The notes beneath the pieces were generated by a model. It was not told the origin of the DNA. It saw nothing but the letters and a program-made list of their open reading frames with translations, and did no database searches. This document shows positions 56,840 to 64,000 of a stretch of 64,000 nt of DNA, piece after piece (the stretch's first letter is position 1; every line of letters begins with the position of its first letter). The position numbers were made by a program, and so were the translations under genes. The stretch comes from Limnanthes douglasii subsp. nivea (Eukaryota > Streptophyta > Magnoliopsida > Brassicales > Limnanthaceae), in contig JAUPFV010000003.1 of the NCBI GenBank assembly GCA_036936605.1, forward strand, positions 153,234,997 through 153,298,996, given 5' to 3'.

Positions 56840-57435
56840 ATCCCAAAATCTTCAAGGAGTCAATACCAAGACTTGTAACTTTCTTCCTTCAACGAGCTTT
56901 TTTCAGTGCCTTGACTAAGGTATGAAAATTCCATTTTTTGCTGCTTAACTTCAATACCAAGATAGTATGCCATGAGCGCCGAGTCTTTCATCTCGAATTC
57001 CTTCGTCATCATTTTTTTGAATTTATTGAACATGTTTGGGCTGCTTCTAGTGAAGATCAAATCATCCATATAGAAGCACACAATCAAAATAACTTCCTCT
57101 TTGATCTTGGTATATAGAGCGTCCTCATATGGACATTTGTTGAAGCCATTCACTTGGAAATACTTGTCGATATTACTATTCCATTTTTGTTCTTATTTTA
57201 GCTCGTTAAGAGACTTCTTTTGCTTGTATATCTTATCTTTGTGACATTTAACTTCATAGCCTAATCGTTGTTGAATGCAGACTTATTTTTCATGAACACC
57301 ATTTAGAAATGCTAACTTTACATCCATTTTTTGTATCTTTCACTTGGTTTGAGCTGCCAAAGAAATTACTAGTCTAATAGTTTAAATCGGACAACAATGG
57401 TGAATACCTCATCAGAATTAATTATCGTCTTTTGA
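56840..57435 (-). pseudogene. copia reverse transcriptase fragment
   Basis: The minus strand carries PIRLLISLAAQTK, MDVKLAFLNGVHEK, LGYEVKCHKDKIYK, MNGFNKCPYEDALYTKIKEE, FYMDDLIFTRSSPNMF and YYLGIEVKQQ. Catalytic YVDD reads YMDD. Several stops occur upstream of 57153. It differs from the family that dominates the window, and no LTR was found. Confidence 0.85.
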
Positions 57436-57764
57436 CTATAGTGTGTAGCATGTGATTTATTACACATTCTTATATATTAATTGGACTTGTTTGGCTGTTG
57501 GAATAAAAGTAGTTTAGGTGTAGTAGTCTCCAATAGAGCCTTGGGTTTTAGGTAGAAATCCAGCAGAACTCCTAGATCAAGACTTTAGTCATAAGCCCAT
57601 GTCTATTGAGCCATTGATGTTAAACTCTTGCCAACACTTCGTTTAGGATTAAACCCAAGTAAATGGCTCAAGACACTGTCTTTGTCGACTAGCTCTTCAC
57701 TCTTGCAGCTACTTCCTTCTATGGTGTAATCCTTCAAACCCATTCTCTTGACCTCCCCCTCAAA

Positions 57765-59740
57765 CGCAGTGACGAATCAGAGAATCTAATTAGTTTGTCA
57801 CAAAGAAAGAGAAAACGTGAAGAGGAAAACGCTTTGGTAAGAGAACACTAATCTAATATTGCGAAGGTACATACTGAATCTGCACCGAGCCATGAAGGAC
57901 CTGATCATGAATGAAGTGGACATCTAAGTCTATATGCTTCGTGTGATCATGAAAAACATCATTAAACACTAAAGAGTTCCCCCCAAGCTGACCCACCAAA
58001 TTGCATATGGGGGTATGAGAGGGATTTGGATCGAAGTGAGCAAGGATCTAAGACAAATAAGCTCGCAAGACCAATTTCCCAAAGTTCGATACTCATATTC
58101 AGTATAAGAGTGACATACAATGTTATGATTTTTGGAAGACTAAGATATTAGAGATTCACCAAGATAAACACAATGTCACCTACACTCCAACGATCATGAG
58201 GTGATGAATCCCAATCAGCATCTGAGTACCCATGGAGTTGCAAATGGTAACAAGGTTTTGTATGACGACCTAGCTAGCGAGAACTATATAAGTACCGTAA
58301 AATTCATTTAAGGCTTTGACAATGTATATAAGTAAGATTCTGTTGATATTGACCGAGTCTATTCACAATGTAAGTAATGTCAGGTCTGGTGTGAGTATTG
58401 TCTTGTAATGCTCCCAACAAGCTTTTGTACTGTGTAGGGAAAGCAAGGGGAACACCATCAAGACTAGAGAGTTGAGTAACATAACCATAGGAATGAGACA
58501 ATGCTTGGACATCGAGAGCCCTTAGGCAACGAGTAAGTTTTTAATGTATTTTTGTTATCTTAAATACATGCCAGAAGAGTGAGTATGAACTTCTATTCTC
58601 AGTAAAAGATGGACGGGCCCATTTCTTTCAGAGCAAATATTACATTGAGATTGTGTATAAACTATGTTAGACATGCTACATTGTTCCATGTCACCAAAAT
58701 GTCATCAACATAAACCAGAATTAGGAGTATAACTGTTTTTAGACACCAGGTAGAAAAGGGAGCAGTCTGCCTTAGAATTTCTAAACCCCTAGGTGAGAAA
58801 TGTATTCCTTAGTTTATAGTATCGGGCTTGAGGTGCCTGTTTTAGGCCATAGAGAGCGTTGTGAAATTTACAGACATGTGTAGGATTATTAGTATCCTCA
58901 AACCCTTGTGGCTGTGTCATGGAGACAATCTCTTGTAGAACCCCATTTAGGAAGGCATTATCAATATCAATTTTCTTAACTGTCCCATTTTTAGAGACAA
59001 TATTAGTGAGTATAAGTCTGACTGTAAAGGATTTTATGGTCGAACTGAAAGTCTCATAGAAATGAACACCATTGGTCTTATGAAACCCGTTTTACCAACC
59101 TGGCCTTGTAACTCTGGACTGAACCTTCCATAGTATATTTAACCTTGTAGACCTATTTGTAGCCTATGACAGTGAGAGAAAAAGACATTGGTACCAAAAA
59201 CCAAGTATTGTTAGCCATCAAATCCTTGTATTCAGTAGTCATAGCCTCATTCCAGTTAGGATTTCCATAGTCTCAGAAAACTTAGTAGGTGCAAGCACAT
59301 TTTTTATCACTAGAAACAAGAGATCCAATGTAAGGGATTTTAGGCTTACATATTCCACTTTTTGTTCTGGTTTGCATAACATGTGTATTGTACAATGTGT
59401 TTAGGTTAGGGGGTGTTCTGAACTAGAAAATGTTAGGTTTATGGATAGTGTAGGTGTATGTATCTGATGGACATAAGTAGGACTAATGTGTTGATTGTAA
59501 TGACTAGCGGTGTTTGTGTGACTTAATGTTGGTCTTGTGTTTATTTGATGTGTATTGTAGGACTGTTGGTTAGGCATAAGAGGGATACTGGTATGATGTT
59601 GAGGCATAAGAGGGATACTGGTATGATGTTGAGGCATAAGCGTAGGACTTTGTCGTTGTGAGGAAGTAGGACACAGAGATGTGTGTTGCTCAGGTGGAGC
59701 ATCAAAGTTGAAGGCCAAAGAAGGTAACATTTATTTATTC
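57765..59740 (-). pseudogene. copia RT, RNase H and linker
   Basis: The minus strand carries, from 59740 down, the Pro/Thr/Ser/His-rich linker, with a perfect 30-bp repeat giving LMPQHHTSIP twice (59572-59631); RT with VYVDDIL (about 58690-58713); LSSLDGVPLAFPTQYKSLLG and TRPDITYIVNRLGQYQQN (about 58310-58470); and RNase H ending TKHIDLDVHFIHDQVLHGSV (about 57880-57940). RT catalytic YVDD is still readable. Numerous stops and frameshifts. Confidence 0.82.
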
Positions 59741-60560
59741 ACAGATGCTGTAGGAAAAGTAGGTAAACAAAGACTAATTGATAGAATATACAGTTGCTCA
59801 CCTTGTTGTATGTTAAGGAAACCAATGTTGATGGGAAATGCACTCTCATTAAGTACAAAATTCCTAGGGACATACAACCCCCGGTAGGGCTTAGACACTT
59901 GTAGCCTTTGTGATGTTGACAATACCAAAGAAATACACACTTTAAGAAGTGAAACTCAAACTTTTGTGTTTGATAAAACCTTAAGAAATGATAGCAGGAG
60001 CACTCAAAGGTTTTAAGAACTATATAATTGTGTATTTTGTGATAAAGTATTTCAAAAGGATACTTGTTGTGTAGAATAGGTGTAGGGAGTTTGTTCATTA
60101 GGTAGGCGATAGTCTCAAAAGCCTCAACCAAAAACTTGTAAGGTAGATTACCTTGAGCCAAAAATGTCAAACCAGTTTCAACCAAATCTTTGTGTTTTCT
60201 CTCAGCCCTACCATTCTGGGCTGAGGTATGAGGACAAGAACTTCTCAAGATAAAAATACTATGCTTAACTAAAGAAGCTAGTAACCTGAACTCACCTCCC
60301 CAATGACTCTGAACTTCCTTTTCTAACCTCTCAAATTGTAGCTCAACTAGAAATTTAAAATTTTGAAACACTTTTAGAAGTTGACCTTTATCTTTGATAT
60401 GATACATCCAAGTATACCTATAATGGCCATCAAGAAACAATACGTAGTATTTGAACCCCCAATAGATTGAATAGGTGCATGGGCCACACATTAGTATAGA
60501 TTAAGTCAAGAACATTACTAGCATATGAATCATAAATAGAATAAGAAAAATGTTAGACTT
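59739..60560 (-). pseudogene. copia integrase with altered catalytic Asp
   Basis: A 250-codon minus-strand frame (60491-59739): YVLFLDGHYRYTWMYHI, EVQSHWGGEFRLLAS, SAQNGRAERKHKDLVET and PYKFLVEAFETIAYLMNKL. The second catalytic position reads His instead of Asp (SDWGGE to SHWGGE, one base change); Glu in AERKH remains. The first Asp region, DLIYTNVW, lies just upstream in another frame. Confidence 0.85.
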
Positions 60561-60599
60561 GCATAACTGGAAAGCCTCACAAAATCGTGTTTTATTTCT

Positions 60600-61990
60600 T
60601 AAAACCGAATGTAGCTTACACTTTGAGATTGATGGCCAACCTTCATATGCCATCCATCTTTGAGAGGCTTAGATAAATTGTTAATTAAAATAGTAGGAAA
60701 ACCTAGATTGGCACTAAAGACATTGACTTGTACAGTCCATCTTCATATTTTCCTCTGCGCAGTAGAGTCCATGTTTCCTTGTCCTTCACAATACAAAACC
60801 CTTTATGAAATTCAACAAAGTTATTTTTGTAATTTATAATTTGAAAAATAGATAAGAGGTTCTTATTGATTCTAGGAACATGCAGTATAGGTTTGAGGCA
60901 TATAGGTTGTTTAGTTAAAAAACCTAAGGTTGTTTGGCCAATATGAGAAATTGAAATTCATTCTCCACTACCAACTAAAATGTTTTTGTTACCTGAATAC
61001 TCAGTTTTGAGAGTCATGAGATTAGTGTTTTCTATGACATGGTGACTAGCACCATTGTCAGCATACCAACATTAGTATCCTGCTGTATCTTAAGTAGTAA
61101 GTAAATAACTATGTTTTCCTTTAGAACTGGACTACTCTGAGGGTGTAAAACCCATTACTGAGGGATCATCCCTAGAACAGCACACTGTAGCAGAATGATA
61201 ATGTGTGCTGCAGATATGGCAGGTTGGTTTAGTATGAGAAAACCTTCCACATCTGCCTCTATAGAAATGACTTCTGCCTCTAGAGTTGTAGTTAAAGTTT
61301 TTGGTGGATCAACCTCAATAGTTTCACTTGGAGCTAATCTATTAACCAAAATAACCTCTTTGATTGGCATTGTTATACTGTTGTTTGGATTCATTTATGT
61401 GTGTGACGTTCACATTAGATAGATTGATACTAGCTACTGAGATTTGTAAGCTAGTAAGCTGCGCAACCCTACTTTCAAAGATAAGTAGGCTGGTATGCAA
61501 GTCAAGCCAATTCTGGCCTTTCTTATTTTCCAGACTCGCCATAATAGGTGTATACTGTGAATCCACACATGCAAGTACTTGTATCATTAAATCATCCATA
61601 GAAGTTAGGAATCCAGCTAGTATAATATTATCAAATATCTATTTTATTTTCATTTTCATTTTGTTTAGGTATTCTATCATTGAAGAAGAATCTTTGTGAG
61701 TTCTTTGAAACTCAGCCTTGTAATATGTAATATTGGCTTTTGTCTATGATCCAAACAGTTTGCCAGCAACTTCTTAAAGATCTTTAGAAGTCTCTTCCTC
61801 CATTAGGTGAGCTGCTATATCAGGGCTCATAGTAGAATATTACAAGCGAAACAACATTTGGTATTTTACTATCCAATCTTCATATTCTGATCTATCGGAA
61901 ACATTTTCATCAAAAACCTCATAATTTGTTACATTTGATCATACGTAACACCATTTTCATCAGAAACCTCACATTTCATAGTTCAGACTT
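60600..61990 (-). pseudogene. copia gag, protease and GAG-pre-integrase
   Basis: The minus strand reads EYEDWIVKYQMLFRL, stop, YSTMSPDIAAHLMEEET (about 61890-61795), MIEYLNKMK, MDDLMIQVLACVDSQYTPIM, a Gly/Arg-rich stretch, a zinc knuckle CSAHIIILLQC-type region in shifted frame (about 61155-61220), and protease as YADNGASHHVIEN (about 61020-61060). There is no stop at the gag/pol junction here (CCSRDDPS), unlike the copies at 15979, 26239 and 40632. Confidence 0.78.
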
Positions 61991-62407
61991 GTTTGCATCT
62001 ACCGGATATTGTTTTACTTATGCAAATAAAAATGTTCAAAGTTTGACTCAATGATGAATCAAATCAGCTTACGAATCTGGATGATAATGAATTGTATTTA
62101 GCAGGGATTTAGGCGCGCCTTCAAAAGGTATGGCAAATGTAAGTTATAAAATGTATTTCAAATGATTTGAAAAGCTGTTTAGAGGATTTCTGGGTATGAG
62201 ACATATGTGAAGAGTCATTGACAGTGACCCGGTCTCATACGCAACCTAAGCACTTTCAATTATATAAAAGGGCTTTGATCATACTTCATCAAAATTAATG
62301 TCAATGTCGAAATGATCAAAATGAAATGCAAGAGAATAGGGAGCTATATTGTTACATTACTTTTATAATCAAATCATTCAACTGAGGCGGACAAATACAT
62401 AGACTGC
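61991..62407. other. intergenic DNA, no gene seen
   Basis: Between the decayed gag and the small LTR element. No recognised coding or repeat structure. Confidence 0.5.
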
Positions 62408-63474
62408 TGTTAGATAAGAATGAATCACCAGTTCTGTATCAGTTATTGAATTAGTTATTACAATAAGATCAAACTGTTATTTAGTATCTTTTATATAAGC
62501 AACCTGTGTATTGATGTTTTAAACGAAATTCAAGAAACATTTTCATAAGATGGTTTTTATCTCCAGTGTACATATGTATCTGTCGAACGTTTCTGCATCT
62601 CTAAAATAAGAGATTACATACTAATATTGTGTAGTGTATGTGTATTACATATTTAGTATATACCTTTGTGTAGATTTCAGGGACCTTAACCAAACAATAG
62701 TATCAGAGAAAGGCAGAAGAAGATATATGTATGGAAGCATCAAAGGATAATGAGACTAAACATTCCAAAAAGTGGCAGAAAATAATTGGAGAAATATAAC
62801 CTGAGAGACTTTTGGAAAAAAATGTACCAACGTGAGAGACGTTGCGAAATATGTCTATGTGTAACGGAGGCAAAGTTACAAAACACAAAATTGTGGACCT
62901 TGAGAGTGATTCTGAAGTTGTAAAATTAAAAAACATGTGTAGCTTTGCAATGAAATTGACAGCAATTGTCAATGGTGTCTGGTTTGTTTATGAAAAAGAT
63001 TAAGGATATCTCCATCATGAAGTTTCTCTTTTCCAAAAGATATATGCATAGTTTTTCCTCCATGTCGAGGACAATGAAGACGGATTTGAGTACAAATCTT
63101 CCAATAATATAGCATATGTAATGGTCCACATATGAAAAAATGAATTAATTATGCATATATATATACGGACGAGGGAAAGACAAGAACTGTGTTCAAGCTT
63201 AAGATGGAGAACGTTAGATAATAATTAAACACGTGTTATATATCGGTTATTAAATTAGTTACTATGGGACGATGAAACCATTATTTAGTATCTTATAGAT
63301 AAACAAACCTTGTATTAATGTTTTAAATGAAATTCAAGAAACATCTCCATAATATAGTTTATATTTTTATTGTATATATATGTGCGCATCTGTAAAATAA
63401 GAGATTACATACAAACCTTGTGTAGTTTATGTATATTATATACTTGTGTATATTTAAGGGATTTTAACCTAACA
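62408..63474 (+). mobile_element. small non-autonomous LTR retrotransposon (about 1.07 kb)
   Basis: LTR1 62408-62696 (TGTTAGATAAGAATG to TTAACCAAACA), primer-like AGTATCAGAGAAAGG (from 62699), a 515-bp internal domain, purine tract TTAAGATGGAGAA (63199-63211), LTR2 63212-63474 (CGTTAGATAATAATT to TTAACCTAACA). The LTRs share TTTAGTATCTT, GAAATTCAAGAAACAT and AAATAAGAGATTACATAC. LTR2 is shorter by several small deletions. The flanks (ACTGC and AATTT) do not match. No copia or gypsy protein is inside. Confidence 0.8.
62731..63134 (+). pseudogene. unrecognised internal coding fossil of the small LTR element
   Basis: From the first ATG after the primer site, one frame runs 134 codons with only four stops (TAA, TGA, TAA, TAG). 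Fragments: MEASKDNETKHSKKWQKIIG, MCNGGKVTKHKIVDLESDSE, KLTAIVNGVWFVYEKD and FFLHVEDNEDGFEYKSSNN. It lacks retroviral gag or pol motifs. KIIGExxPERL and VWFVYE faintly recall plant B3-domain proteins, but this is too weak to assign. It may be a transduced host segment or an unfamiliar gag. Confidence 0.4.
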
Positions 63475-64000
63475 AATTTATCAACCGAACTCTGAGAGAG
63501 ATAAAGGTGGTTCCAAATGGTTTAAATGAGAGATAAAGGTGGTTCCAAATAGCTTAAATTGTTAGCCTTATTGATTACTTCTAGAGATAATAAGAAATGG
63601 AGATAATAAGAAATGAAACAAAGATGAAGTTTAACTTTTACTCATTCTTCTATTATATTGTTAGCAGCGGCGAATCCGCACCCCCTAGCCCCCCAAAGTG
63701 GATCACATTATATTATTAACTACTATGCTATAGTAATAGAAGACATTACTATTATCTATACTTAGACGTGGTAGACTAATATTAGACATTTCAAAAAACT
63801 TATTACCTATAGTACACTAATATGAGTAGTATAGAATGGGATTGAAAATTGCATAGCCAGGATAATAATGTAATAATAGAGTGAGAGACTAACAGAGATG
63901 ACCATATTTTTCTTATTTCGTTGAACATATTTTTATAATAAATATTTTTATAAACTGGTAATGGGTAAGTTTATTTTTTTTTTAATTTTTTTATTTGGAA
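63475..64000. other. intergenic DNA with short tandem repeats
   Basis: GAGAGATAAAGGTGGTTCCA occurs twice (about 63493 and 63527), and GGAGATAATAAGAAAT is duplicated near 63598. CAGCGGCGAATCCGCACCCC (about 63666) resembles a hAT-type end, but its partner would be outside the window. Confidence 0.5.

Larger units (their letters stand above)
57480..61990 (-). mobile_element. decayed copia element, minus strand
   Basis: Same family as 39173-44579. On the minus strand: gag (61990-61150), protease, GAG-pre-integrase, integrase, linker, RT and RNase H, a purine tract (GAGGGGGAGG, read from 57762), then a partial 3' LTR to about 57480, where the unrelated copia fragment begins. The 5' LTR and gag start are lost beyond 61990. 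It is more decayed than the copies at 14495, 24757 and 39173. Confidence 0.85.

Noticed and set aside
63660..63720. hAT element end (CAGCGGCGAATCC...)
   Set aside because: Only one end is visible and no target duplication can be tested inside the window.

Overview
This is nuclear DNA from a flowering plant, almost certainly a eudicot. I infer this from dense nested Ty1/copia and Ty3/gypsy LTR retrotransposons with initiator-Met-tRNA primer binding sites (TGGTATCAGA), a Stowaway MITE, a hAT-type element, two TRIM-type miniature LTR elements, AT-rich intergenic DNA, and a fragment of a plant caffeic-acid-type O-methyltransferase gene. The sequence does not let me name the species. No intact host gene is visible, and every reading frame of any length belongs to a transposon or a transposon-borne gene fragment.

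Layout. 1-7992: an old minus-strand copia element split by a younger plus-strand copia element (982-5883, two LTRs). 7993-11284: AT-rich, no gene, with one unusual tandem inverted repeat near 10.45 kb. 11285-13735: a copia fossil interrupted by a non-autonomous hAT element (12105-13164) with an 8-bp target duplication. 14431-35031: two tandem copies of a ~10.3-kb segment. Each holds a 3'-truncated plus-strand copia joined to a minus-strand Tat-like gypsy element that also carries a long plus-strand (antisense) ORF with an intron. Gypsy copy 2 continues to about 38240 (aRNH, RT, protease, gag).

38240-48100: diverged direct repeats, a Stowaway MITE (38735-38992), a nearly full copia element with paired 486-bp LTRs and a target duplication (39173-44579), minisatellites, a TRIM with a triplicated LTR-tail/primer-site module (45981-46600), and an LTR-like block. 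48121-52600: a decayed copia gag-pol followed by a third, much older copy of the antisense-type gypsy ORF. 52829-54021: a 35-bp minisatellite, a second TRIM on the minus strand, and an unrecognised open exon-like segment. 54210-56076: an element with ~300-bp terminal inverted repeats that has captured the promoter, 5' UTR and first exon of an O-methyltransferase gene (Pack-MULE-like). 56499-61990: minus-strand RNase H-like, RT and copia remnants. 62408-63474: a small LTR element with an unrecognised internal coding fossil.

At least six copies of one copia family (gag motif MSPxxAAQLMEE) occur, in several age classes. All are dead by stops, frameshifts or deletions. The most interesting items are the captured O-methyltransferase exon, the intron-bearing antisense gypsy ORF (three copies), the 10.3-kb tandem duplication with a microhomology junction, and the TRIM with three primer-site modules.
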